34,847 nt of DNA from an uncultured Legionella sp. (GTDB lineage Bacteria > Pseudomonadota > Gammaproteobacteria > Legionellales > Legionellaceae). This document shows, one piece after another, positions 16,281 through 25,300 of this stretch. Below the pieces are notes generated by a model, which ran no database searches, was not told the DNA's origin, and worked only from the letters and a program-made list of their open reading frames with translations. How positions within the stretch are numbered: the first letter of the stretch is position 1; each line of letters starts with the position of its first letter. The stretch lies in NCBI GenBank assembly GCA_945952115.1, contig CAMFHA010000019.1:1-34847 (forward strand), given 5' to 3'. The position numbers and the translations under genes were made by a program.

Positions 16281-17274
16281 CTAGTTTGCCTCCTCTTAAG
16301 AAATGCAACATGCAAAAAATTTGTGCTAGAAGCAAAGCAGCAATTCCATTATGAGCTACAGCAACCTGAATTGGTAATAAATAAATTACATTAAGAATAC
16401 CTAAAGTACATTGAATAATAACTAAAAAGAGAATAACCATCGCTGATATTTTTAAATATCTTGTGTTTTTTGTTACTAAAATAAAGCTAGAGAGTATTAG
16501 AAGATACAAAGCAGTAATTAAAGCTCCTAAGCGGTGCACCCATTGAATAGTTACACGCACTTCATTATCTAATAAACCACCTTGATAATTTATTCCAATG
16601 GAAGCAAAAAAGTTAAATGCTTTTGCTAAATATAAATCGGGAAGCCACAAGCCATTGCATTGTGGAAAACCAATACACGCAATTCCAGCATAATTTGAAC
16701 TAACCCATCCACCGAGTGCTACTTGTAGAAAAACAATGATAAAACCTAAACGAACCCAAGGTCGCCATTGTGGTAATTCAATACCGGCTAAAGAACTAAG
16801 TTGTAATCGAAATCGACTAAGGCAAGCAACAATTAGCATTCCGCCTAATAAATGCCCCATCACTACAACAGGTAACAATTTTAAAGTAACGGTCCACATA
16901 CCTAATGCTGCTTGAAAAATAACAAAAGCCATTAGAGCTAAAGGAAGATGCCAAGGAAGATTATTCCCTTGATAGCGTTTATAAAACACCATAAAACCAA
17001 TGTAAAAAATCAATAAAGCTAAAGTACCCGCGGCATACCGATGAGCCATTTCCGTCCAAGCTTTGCCGGATTCAATTGGAAGATCAGGATAAATAGTTTG
17101 AGCCTTTTCTAAGTGCTTAGCCTCATTAGGTAAGACCATTTGCCCATAGCATCCTGGCCAATCTGGACAGCCTAAACCTGCGTCTGTTAAACGAGTATAA
17201 GCGCCTAGCATCACAACAAAGAATGCTAACAATACGGCAATAGTAGCCGCTATACGTAGAGAGCGATAATGCAT
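16270..17274 (-). CDS. ctaA: Heme A synthase (CtaA/COX15)
   Basis: CtaA oxidises the C8 methyl of heme O to a formyl group, giving heme A. The 334-residue membrane protein has about eight segments in two similar four-helix halves. Heme-ligand His residues lie in [10 protein letters not shown] and VMGHLLGG of the first half and in [10 protein letters not shown] and [10 protein letters not shown] of the second. The first loop has the paired cysteines in [14 protein letters not shown] (Cys36 and Cys42). A second cysteine pair occurs in the later loop (ACIGFPQC). It follows the anchor-protein gene after 3 bp and overlaps ctaB. Confidence 0.95.
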   Translation of the reverse strand: MHYRSLRIAATIAVLLAFFVVMLGAYTRLTDAGLGCPDWPGCYGQMVLPNEAKHLEKAQTIYPDLPIESGKAWTEMAHRYAAGTLALLIFYIGFMVFYKRYQGNNLPWHLPLALMAFVIFQAALGMWTVTLKLLPVVVMGHLLGGMLIVACLSRFRLQLSSLAGIELPQWRPWVRLGFIIVFLQVALGGWVSSNYAGIACIGFPQCNGLWLPDLYLAKAFNFFASIGINYQGGLLDNEVRVTIQWVHRLGALITALYLLILSSFILVTKNTRYLKISAMVILFLVIIQCTLGILNVIYLLPIQVAVAHNGIAALLLAQIFCMLHFLRGGKLDAK

Positions 17275-17277
17275 TAA

Positions 17278-17826
17278 TTAACCTTTTTTTGTTTCGTAGG
17301 TGGTAAGTAAAAGTTTTAGATCTTTATAAATATCAGCAGAATTAGCATTAATGGAATAACTTAAAACTAAATAATTATCAGGATCCATAATAAAAATCTT
17401 TGATTTACTAGTAAGGCTATCTAGGCGCTGCTTATCAGCTACAGATACCACCTGAATTTTAAAATCTTTACTTTTTAATTCAGTCTCAAAATCCGAGATC
17501 GTTTTCCTATTATTTTTATCGACTAAAAGCATTTGTTCTACTAAATATAATTTTCGTCCTAAAGCTAAGCGGACTCGTGCTAGTCGATCTAACTGCTGCA
17601 AACAACTTTCTGAGCATGAAGTTGGCGTCCACAGAATTAAGCGCCATTTATCTTTTTTTTCAAGAGACGTTAATTGAGTTGTTTGACTTATTAAATGTCC
17701 ATTGTTAGTGCGTGCATTGCCTAGCCATGAAGGATGAGTATAAACTAAATAAGCAGCCACTCCAGGGGCAGCAAATACAAAAACTAAAACTAATAGGGTA
17801 TAATATTTACTAATTGATTTGTTCAT
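17278..17826 (-). CDS. Membrane-anchored thioredoxin-like protein of the oxidase-assembly operon
   Basis: The 182-residue product has one N-terminal anchor (about residues 10-28) and an extracytoplasmic domain. KWRLILWTPTSCSESCLQQL contains a CxxxC pair, Cys71 and Cys75, at the position where SCO and other thioredoxin-like proteins have theirs. A later beta strand reads SKIFIMDPDNYLVLSY. I see no counterpart of the SCO metal-binding His. It overlaps surf1 by 17 bp and precedes ctaA by 3 bp, so a role in oxidase maturation is likely by context. Proteins of this kind at this place are usually annotated as hypothetical. Confidence 0.72.
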   Translation of the reverse strand: MNKSISKYYTLLVLVFVFAAPGVAAYLVYTHPSWLGNARTNNGHLISQTTQLTSLEKKDKWRLILWTPTSCSESCLQQLDRLARVRLALGRKLYLVEQMLLVDKNNRKTISDFETELKSKDFKIQVVSVADKQRLDSLTSKSKIFIMDPDNYLVLSYSINANSADIYKDLKLLLTTYETKKG

Positions 17827-18538
17827 CTTTTTTCAAATTTAATGCTATAAAAATAATAAATACTGCAATTGCCATAGAAAACCACTGCCAGGCATAAGCA
17901 ATATGACGCTCCGGAGGCATGGATACGATGGCCCAATTGCGTACAAATCCAAACTCTGCTTGTTTATCGAGGCGAATAATAAACGGATAGACAGTTTTTT
18001 GCAAAATTTGTGACGCAATTTTAGTATTTAAATACTCTAAAATCGTTAATTTATCGTTTTTCTTCTCAATACTAGGTCCCAAAACCCATTGTTTACTGCT
18101 TGGAAAATAAACAGTACCTCGAATTTGCACTATACCTCCAGGAATGCTAATTGAGGGAAAAATACGCCGTGTGGTATCACCTGCAATCCATCCTCTATCT
18201 ATTAAAACTATTTGGCCATTATTTAAGACTAAAGGAGAAAGAACATCATAACCAAATTGATGGTGTTGATGTTGATTATCTAAAAGAAATAAATCTGGTT
18301 GAAAGTGGCCTTTTACTGTTACACGTTGATATTGTGCAGGCAATGCTCCTTTTCCATCCCATTGCAACCATGGTTTATTAGCCATAAGAAATTCAGCCGC
18401 TATCATTTCTCTTTTTTGCTCAGCACGTTGCAATTGCCAAAATCCTAAACGAAGAAAAAGCAAAACAACTATTAAGGTAAGAAAACACATTATCCACGTT
18501 GGGGTGAAACGAAGATTAAAACAAGGTACACTAGGCAT
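17810..18538 (-). CDS. SURF1-family cytochrome oxidase assembly protein
   Basis: SURF1 helps insert heme A into oxidase subunit I. The 242-residue protein has the standard layout of two membrane helices around a periplasmic domain. The first helix (about 14-35) ends in the hallmark LGFWQLQRAEQKR. The middle includes VTVKGHFQPDLFLLDNQ and GWIAGDTTRR. The last segment HIAYAWQWFSMAIAVFIIFI carries the conserved YAWQWF. It is the first gene of the minus-strand operon and divergent from the twin-TM gene, with only 45 bp between them for both promoters. Confidence 0.93.
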   Translation of the reverse strand: MPSVPCFNLRFTPTWIMCFLTLIVVLLFLRLGFWQLQRAEQKREMIAAEFLMANKPWLQWDGKGALPAQYQRVTVKGHFQPDLFLLDNQHQHHQFGYDVLSPLVLNNGQIVLIDRGWIAGDTTRRIFPSISIPGGIVQIRGTVYFPSSKQWVLGPSIEKKNDKLTILEYLNTKIASQILQKTVYPFIIRLDKQAEFGFVRNWAIVSMPPERHIAYAWQWFSMAIAVFIIFIALNLKKDEQIN

Positions 18539-18583
18539 TAACTTTTACTCAACCGTAGATTAGCTACTTGAGGAGTATAACAA

Positions 18584-18787
18584 ATGATCACTAAAATCTT
18601 TATCATTTTTGTGATGATAATTATCGCGGCGTCGTTAGCAAGCGGCTTATTTTTTCTAGTGCGCGATAAAGACAACTCACAAAGAACAGTAAAAGCGCTC
18701 ACGTTAAGAATTACTATTTCATTGTCTTTATTCATTTTTTTATTTATTGCTTTTAAATTGGGTTGGCTTCATCCGCATGGAGTTTAA
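18584..18787 (+). CDS. DUF2909-type twin-transmembrane protein
   Basis: The 67-residue product has two hydrophobic helices (about residues 4-27 and 42-60) joined by RDKDNSQRTVKALTLRITIS. This pattern matches the small DUF2909 family, which usually sits beside SURF1 and cytochrome oxidase genes. GAGGAG lies nine bases before the ATG. It is divergently oriented from surf1, which strengthens the family call. Its function is unknown. Confidence 0.85.
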   Translation: MITKIFIIFVMIIIAASLASGLFFLVRDKDNSQRTVKALTLRITISLSLFIFLFIAFKLGWLHPHGV

Positions 18788-18808
18788 ATTAATTATTAAG
18801 GATTATTT

Positions 18809-19240
18809 ATGCGTTTATTATTCATTATTTTATCGCTCGTTTTTAGTTCATCCTATGCAGATACCATTGATAATTATATGAACATTGCCACTAATATCCC
18901 TATAATGGAAATGAAAGCAGATGCTCAAGCTCAGGCCTGGGCCAGATCAGCTCGTCATGTGCTAACAATAACCTGCGAAAGCATTGCAGAAACGCTAATT
19001 CAATCGAATGAAATTGCAACGCAACAAGGCAGACCGCTATTTTGTTTAAACAATGGAGTTCAATTAAACGCTGTTCTAATGAATGAACTTATTCAACAAA
19101 CTTATAAAGAACTATCAAGCCAACAAAGTGATAAAAACAAAATGACTGTTTCGCAAATTGCTTTATTAGGAGTCAGTAAGCACTATCCTTGTAAGCAAGC
19201 GCAAGAAATGACTCACTTAAAGGCTTTGATGGGACAATAA
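18809..19240 (+). CDS. Secreted Rap1a/Tai-like protein
   Basis: The 143-residue protein begins with a signal peptide (RLLFIILSLVFSSSYA, cleaved before about residue 18). The mature part is helical with cysteines in LTITCES, PLFCLNNGVQ and HYPCKQ. The FCL ... YPC pattern resembles periplasmic Rap1a/Tai-like proteins, some of which are immunity proteins for type VI amidase effectors. No matching toxin is adjacent, so immunity is only a possibility. It follows the twin-TM gene by 21 bp and may share its transcript. Confidence 0.55.
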   Translation: MRLLFIILSLVFSSSYADTIDNYMNIATNIPIMEMKADAQAQAWARSARHVLTITCESIAETLIQSNEIATQQGRPLFCLNNGVQLNAVLMNELIQQTYKELSSQQSDKNKMTVSQIALLGVSKHYPCKQAQEMTHLKALMGQ

Positions 19241-19296
19241 TTTTACCAGCACTATCCATAGTCTTACCAAAAAATCTAGGCTCCTCCGGTCAGGCC

Positions 19297-19453
19297 CACT
19301 GCCATTAAGTTAAGGAATTTTACATCGTAACCGTTCGGGCTGAGGAGGCCTTTAGGCCCTCTCGAAGCCTTTCACTGTAACGCTTCGAGACGTGTGCTTA
19401 CGCACACTCCTCAGCGCGAACGGCTATAAAAATTCCTTAACTTAATGGCAGTG
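19297..19453. mobile_element. 157-bp palindromic MITE-like element, family 1, copy B
   Basis: This is the second copy of the element at 13288, with the same length and terminal inverted repeats. It is flanked directly on both sides by an exact 11-bp repeat CCGGTCAGGCC (19286-19296 and 19454-19464), the expected trace of transposition. It contains no gene and lies in the gap between the Rap1a-like and AhpD-like genes. Confidence 0.82.
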
Positions 19454-19485
19454 CCGGTCAGGCCGGAGGAAGAAGATGACTAAAA

Positions 19486-19833
19486 TTATTTATTAAACTC
19501 TTCAAAAGCTTCTAAAGCCTCAGCAGCATACATTAAAGAAGGACCTCCTCCCATATATACGGCCATAGCTAAAGTTTCTAAAAACTCTTCGCGAGTGGTT
19601 TGTAACTTTACAAGAGTTTGAGAATGAAAACCTATGCATCCTGGACATTGCTTGGCAACAGCTAAAGCCATAGCGATTAGTTCTTTAGTTTTTTTATTTA
19701 AAGTACCTTCTTTATAAGCCGCTTGAGAAAGCGCAGAAAAACCCGACATTACTTCAGGCATTTCCTTACGCATTTTTGCTAATTGAGTGCTAATGTCTTT
19801 GGTAATAGTAGTGAATTTATTATCTGGCATCAT
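19486..19833 (-). CDS. Carboxymuconolactone decarboxylase / AhpD-like protein
   Basis: I chose the ATG at 19833 because AGGAG lies four bases upstream; an ATG at 19848 has none. The 115-residue all-helical protein has the AhpD-type motif KELIAMALAVAKQCPGCIGF followed by His, with Cys63, Cys66 and His70. These residues act as a thiol reductase site in AhpD. The end is GGGPSLMYAAEALEAF, typical of the single-domain subfamily. The partner is unknown. It is monocistronic as far as can be seen. Confidence 0.88.
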   Translation of the reverse strand: MMPDNKFTTITKDISTQLAKMRKEMPEVMSGFSALSQAAYKEGTLNKKTKELIAMALAVAKQCPGCIGFHSQTLVKLQTTREEFLETLAMAVYMGGGPSLMYAAEALEAFEEFNK

Positions 19834-19875
19834 ATAACTCCTATTCATTCTAAAAGGAGAAGTTACTTTACCTTA

Positions 19876-19913
19876 TATACCCAAAATGTTTCAAGATGCA
19901 ATTTTTAGGTATA
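19876..19913. repeat. Short palindromic repeat, family 3, copy C
   Basis: TATACCCAAAATGTTTCAAG then ATGC, with a degraded right arm TTTTTAGGTATA. It abuts family 2 copy D at 19910 and shares its TATA with it, so the two repeats meet end to end. Confidence 0.7.
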
Positions 19914-20032
19914 GCCTTGCCCACTAAGCTTTATATTTCGTTGCATTTTCACTCAGCTTCAGTCATGTACTAGTGTACATTCTTTCGCCTCGTTCAAATG
20001 CGCCTCGTCTAAAACTTAGTGAGCAAGGCTAT
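19910..20032. repeat. Palindromic dispersed repeat, family 2, copy D
   Basis: This is the most complete copy: TATAGCCTTGCCCACTAAGC on the left pairs with GCTTAGT-type arm AACTTAGTGAGCAAGGCTAT on the right, over 123 bp. The core has GTACTAGTGTAC. It lies between the AhpD-like and PriC-like genes. Confidence 0.8.
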
Positions 20033-20039
20033 ATAACCT

Positions 20040-20573
20040 TTATTTTTGGCATGCCTTACTCAAAGCCTCTTCAGCTAAAGTAAGTTTTTTTTCTAATTCA
20101 CCTAATTCGAATTTTAAATTGAGAAGTGCTGTTTGCTCTTTGCTCGATTGCATTTGCTCTAAACGCTTATTTAAAGCATCTCTTTGCTTTTTCAAAATGC
20201 CCACTTCTTGATCAAGTGATTGCAACCACTGCTGACGAGTACTTAACATGGTGAGAGAAAAGCTAGTTATTTTACTTTCGCTTTTATTTTTTTGCTGCAT
20301 TTTACATAAACCCACTAAAACTGAAATTTTCTGTTTTAAGTGTTCGGCTAGATAAGTAGCGCTTCGTTCATGCTTTTGCTTTCTTAACGCTTGCAAATCA
20401 GCTTTAAGCTCTTTAATACAACTAAGGGCTGTTAAATCTTGTGTACGAAATAAATTGTTAGGTAGCGCTTGGTTAATTAAAGAAGAAGATAGCTGACTAA
20501 GCTTCCACTCCAACTCAGGTAAGCGGGTAATTAAATCAGCACTCAACTCTTCAATATAATGATTTTTTATCAT
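20040..20573 (-). CDS. priC: PriC-like primosomal protein (probable)
   Basis: The 177-residue product from the ATG at 20573 is largely helical. It matches the general PriC pattern: an N-terminal LFRTQ, YLAEHLKQKISVLVGL, then a C-terminal heptad-rich stretch LKKQRDALNKRLEQMQ and ELGELEKKLTLAEEALSK. PriC helps reload the replicative helicase at stalled forks. An in-frame ATG at 20645 would lie inside the permease gene and gives an unlikely N-terminus, so I reject it. It starts 5 bp after the permease stop. The family assignment is from motif order, so the symbol is tentative. Confidence 0.65.
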   Translation of the reverse strand: MIKNHYIEELSADLITRLPELEWKLSQLSSSLINQALPNNLFRTQDLTALSCIKELKADLQALRKQKHERSATYLAEHLKQKISVLVGLCKMQQKNKSESKITSFSLTMLSTRQQWLQSLDQEVGILKKQRDALNKRLEQMQSSKEQTALLNLKFELGELEKKLTLAEEALSKACQK

Positions 20574-20578
20574 TTTTC

Positions 20579-21982
20579 TTATACTACTGGTTCCATATTG
20601 TTGTCTCTTGCCATCCACCAAGAGAAAATAAAGGGAGGAGCACACATTACCAACAAACCTATAGTTAACAATAATTCATAATACAATAAACCACCCACAT
20701 TAATATCTTGTGGAGGCATAAAACTCACGATAAAGGTGGAAACTACACCAATAATTCCCATTCCAGCCACTAAAAACATACCTAAAATACCACCAGGTAC
20801 TTTAAAAGGTCGAGGGTGTTCTGACTCAGAAAAACGCAATTTAAGTGCTGCAACAAACATAATAAAATACATCAACATATAAAGTTGCGCAGCCAAGGCT
20901 GTTAATAACCAATAAGAACCATTTACGCTAGGCATAAATAAAAACAAGCCCGATAAAATGGTTACAATTGCAGCTTGTGTATATAACATTGCTGAGGGCG
21001 CACCATTCTTATTTGTTCGCTGAAATAATTCGGGCAAATTACCTTCTTCTGCAGCAACTAATAGTCCTTTAGTAGGAGCAATAATCCAATTGCTTACCCC
21101 ACCAAGGCCACCAAGAACAAGCATTATAGCAACTACTGGCATCATCCAGGTCATACCATAGCTTCTAAAAAAAGCTTCAAAAGCCTGCATAATTCCTGCC
21201 ACTAAATTAATATCTTTTTCTGGTAGAACAATAGCAATAGCCAAAGAACCTAAAATTAAAGTGCTCAAAATAACGACTACTGAATAACTAAGTGCTTTAG
21301 GAAAAGCATGTTGCGGATCTTTAACGTCATTAGCATGAACCGTAGCAATTTCAATACCACAGAATGACATCATAATAGCAGTTAAAGAAACCCACATTGA
21401 TTTATCAGTTAAATGAGGAACAATACTAGGAATATCAAACCGAATTTGTAAGGGATTACCTTGAGTCATCCACACTATACCTAAACCAATGATTAAAGAC
21501 ATAGGCAACAATAAGCCTGAAAGAGAACAAATAGTGCTAAATGTTGCTGAAGACTTCATTCCTCTGAGATTAAGAATAGTAGTTCCCCAAAAGCAACTCA
21601 CAATAACTGACCAAAGAAAATAAGGGTTTGTACTCAAGGTAGGATTTATTAAATAACCGATTGTTCCTGCTACAAAAGCGAGAATAGTTGGATACCAAAT
21701 AACATTTTCAATCCATTGAAGCCAAATAGCTAAAAAACCAGCGCGTTTACCAAAAGCTTGTTTTACCCAAACATAAATACCACCTTGCTTTGCCCAGGCT
21801 GATGCAAGTTCGGCTGAAACCAAAGCGGTAGGAATGAGAAAAAAAACAGCCGCTAAAGTAAAATAAAAAATTAATTGACTACCAAATAAAGCAGTAGCCG
21901 GCAGATTACGAATACTATCTACTGATCCCACGGTAATCATTGTTAGGCTAAAGATAGTAAGCGAGTGTTTTTGCGTGCTCAT
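20579..21982 (-). CDS. APC-superfamily amino-acid permease
   Basis: The 467-residue inner-membrane protein has about twelve membrane segments. The first signature is TMITVGSVDSIRNLPATALF, the next AELASAWAKQGGIYVWVKQA, both typical of the glutamate:GABA/amino-acid antiporter branch. GGVSNWIIAPTKGLLVAAEE and the C-terminal RPFKVPGG agree. AAGGA lies upstream of the ATG at 21982; 31 further open codons upstream lack family resemblance. Substrate cannot be read from sequence. Amino acids are the main carbon source of Legionella, so several such permeases are expected. Confidence 0.88.
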   Translation of the reverse strand: MSTQKHSLTIFSLTMITVGSVDSIRNLPATALFGSQLIFYFTLAAVFFLIPTALVSAELASAWAKQGGIYVWVKQAFGKRAGFLAIWLQWIENVIWYPTILAFVAGTIGYLINPTLSTNPYFLWSVIVSCFWGTTILNLRGMKSSATFSTICSLSGLLLPMSLIIGLGIVWMTQGNPLQIRFDIPSIVPHLTDKSMWVSLTAIMMSFCGIEIATVHANDVKDPQHAFPKALSYSVVVILSTLILGSLAIAIVLPEKDINLVAGIMQAFEAFFRSYGMTWMMPVVAIMLVLGGLGGVSNWIIAPTKGLLVAAEEGNLPELFQRTNKNGAPSAMLYTQAAIVTILSGLFLFMPSVNGSYWLLTALAAQLYMLMYFIMFVAALKLRFSESEHPRPFKVPGGILGMFLVAGMGIIGVVSTFIVSFMPPQDINVGGLLYYELLLTIGLLVMCAPPFIFSWWMARDNNMEPVV

Positions 21983-22307
21983 TGCATTCCTTGTAAAACT
22001 AAAACAAAATAAACCTTCATCATTATAACTTGAAAAGCTTAAGAATAGCTTAATAATAGAGTAAAAAATAAACAAAATTTATACTATTAAGTAAATAAAC
22101 GCCTGTTTTAGACTGAATCTTAACTGCTTATAATAACAGTTTTTTCACCTATACAACACTGTTTAATATTTAAGAAGTCTAGAAAAAATAAGGTCAATTG
22201 AGGCCTGTTGATTCAAATATAAAGAAGTTGAACACCTTTGTAGATTTTATTTATATGCTGTTGTACTCTGAGTTTTTAGTCATCATGTTAAACTTGGACA
22301 GTTAATT

Positions 22308-25300
22308 ATGTGGATTGTGCGCATCGCGCTGTCGCGCCCCTATACCTTTATTGTATTAGCTTTAATGCTTTTAATTATTGGTCCCTTAACGTTGATGCGT
22401 ACTCCCACTGATATTTTTCCTGACATCAATATCCCTGTAGTAAGTGTTGTTTGGAATTATGCTGGAATGCCTCCAGAAGATATAGCAAATCGCATTACCA
22501 GCGTCTTTGAGCGCGCATTGCCAACTACTGTAAATGACATCGAACATATTGAATCGCAGTCTTTAATGGGCATTGGTGTTATTAAAGTATTCTTCGAGCC
22601 CAAAGTAAATATTAGTATTGCCTTAAGCCAAGTTACTGCTATAGCTCAAACCATACTTAAATCTCTACCTCCAGGAATCTTACCGCCTCTGGTTTTACAT
22701 TATACTGCTTCTTCTGTTCCAATCTTACAACTAGTCTTATCAAGCGCCACAATACCTGAGCAAAATCTTTTTGATTTTGGAAACAGTTTTTTACGTACCC
22801 AATTAGTTAATGTCCCTGGAGCTGCTTTACCTTATCCCTATGGCGGGAAAGTACGTCAAATTCAAATAGATCTTGATCCTAAAGCCATGCAAACTTATGG
22901 CGTTTCAGCCCAAGAAATTAATGCGGCCATTGATGCTCAAAACTTAATTATTCCCGGAGGAACACAAAAAATAGGTAACTATGAATACATCGTTAAATTG
23001 AATGGCAGCCCTTTAAGCGTTGAAGAATTAAATAATTTACCTGTAAAAGCTACTCCAGAAGGAGTTTTATATATACGCGATGTAGCGCATGCTCGAGATG
23101 GTTTTCCTCCTCAAACCAATATTGTACGAGTTAACGGCCAAAGAGCCGTCATGATGTCTGTACAAAAGACTGGAGAAGCATCCACTATTGAGATTGTTAA
23201 TCGAATTAAGTCCTTAATTCCTCAGATTCAACAGATAATGCCTGCTGGAATGAATCTCAGCTTTTTTGCCGATCAATCTATTTTTGTTACAGCAGCAATT
23301 AAAGGCGTAATAGTAGAAGCGGTTATTGCAGCAGCGCTAACTGCATTAATGATCTTATTATTTTTAGGCAGTTGGCGTAGTACTCTTATTATTACCGTCT
23401 CAATTCCTTTATCAATTATTGCATCGACCACTCTACTTTCAGCGCTGGGAGAAACAATCAATATTATGACCTTAGGAGGATTAGCCTTAGCAGTTGGAAT
23501 CTTAGTCGATGATGCAACCGTAGCCATTGAAAATATTAATTGGAATTTGGAACAAGGTAAAGAAGTAGAACAAGCTATTCTTGACGGTGCTCAGCAAATC
23601 GCTATCCCAGCTTTAGTCTCTACTTTATGTATTTGTATAGTGTTTATTCCCATGTTTTTTATTGGAGGAGTAGCCCAATATTTATTTGTCCCTATGGCAG
23701 AGGCTGTCATTTTTGCTATGTTAGCTTCTTATTTACTGTCACGAACGCTTATTCCAACGCTTGCAAACTATCTACTCAAACCTCATGCATCACAAGAAAA
23801 TAGACTTCTTTCGAAACTCGCTGCAGAGAGCAAAGTGCAAGGAGACTTGGAGCGGAGAACCGGAGTGTACACGCAAGTACACGAGGATTCGAGCACCGAA
23901 TCGACGAAGCAATTTGCCTCTGCAGTAGAGTTTCGAAAGAAGTCTAATGAAGAGAAACCAAATTGGTTTACACAATTTAATAGAGCATTTGAACAACAAT
24001 TTGAACGCCTTCGTCAACATTATTACAATGGTTTAACATGGACCTTAAACCATGCTCGTCTTTTTATTACTAGTTTCTTAGCTGTAATTGTCTTATCGTT
24101 AATTTGTTTATGGCCCTGGTTAGGCACTGATTTCTTTCCCAAGGTTGATGCTGGTCAGTTGAAATTACATATTCGAGGTCCAGTAGGTATACGGATTGAA
24201 GAAACCGCGCGCCTAGTAGACAAAATTGATCAAGAAATTCGCCGTATTATTCCTGCAGAAGAGCTTGAAGGCATTATAGATAATATTGGCTTACCTATAA
24301 GTGGAATTAATATTTCTTATAATAACTCTGCTCTAGTCGGAGCTGCTGATGCAGATATTTTAATTTCATTAAAGCCTAATCATAAGCCAACAGCAGATTA
24401 TGAACGTCAATTAAGAGATAGTCTTACACAAAAATTCCCTAATACTAGCTTTGCTTTTCTTCCTGCAGATATTGTTAGCCAGATTATCAATTTTGGTCTC
24501 CCTTCAGCGGTGAGTATCCAAGTCATGGGTTTTAACCAACAAGCTAATTATGAATATGCTGATAAGCTTCTTCCTCTTTTAAAAGAAGTGCCAGGACTTG
24601 TTGATGTGCGTATTCGTCAAGCCAATTATCATGAATTAATGGTTCATGTCGATCGATCTAAAGCATTGGAATTAGGTTTAACACAAGCCAATGTTGCATC
24701 TAATCTACTTATCTCGCTTTCTGGAAGTTTTCAAACTACTCCTACTTTTTGGCTAGACCCTCAAAATAATGTTTCTTATCCTATCGCAGTCCAAGCACCC
24801 CAGTACCAACTACAATCTTTACAAGATTTAAGCAATATTCCAGTAGTAAGCCCAAACTCCTCTATTCCACAACAAATATTAGGAGCTATTTCCTCCATTA
24901 CCCGCATCGCAGGTCCAGCAGAAATATCTCATTATAATGTCCAGCCAGTAGTAGAGATTTATGCCACCATACAAGACACGGATTTAGGCTCGATCACTAA
25001 TGCAGTGAATAAAATAGTAAACGATACTAAAAAAGAATTGCCTAAAGGGACTACAGCGGTTATTCGAGGTCAAATTGAAACTCAGCATCAAACATTTCAA
25101 AGCTTATATTGGGGATTACTTTTTTCAATTATTCTTGTTTATTTATTAATTGTAATTAACTTTCAATCTTGGACTGATCCCTTCATCATTATTACTGCAT
25201 TACCCGCTGCATTAGCTGGAATTGCATGGATCTTGTTCTTTACTAATACAACAGTAAGCGTACCGGCACTGACTGGTGCTATTATGTGTATGGGAGTTGC

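Noticed and set aside
20574..20645. Longer start for the PriC-like gene
   Set aside because: The extra 24 residues would come from inside the permease gene and are Cys/Tyr-rich without family resemblance.
21983..22075. Longer start for the permease
   Set aside because: The extension is AT-rich and Phe/Ser-rich, and a good ribosome site precedes the internal ATG at 21982.
23790..24020. Minus-strand frame across the inserted element in the RND gene
   Set aside because: It is a consequence of the palindromic insert and has no start signal or family resemblance.
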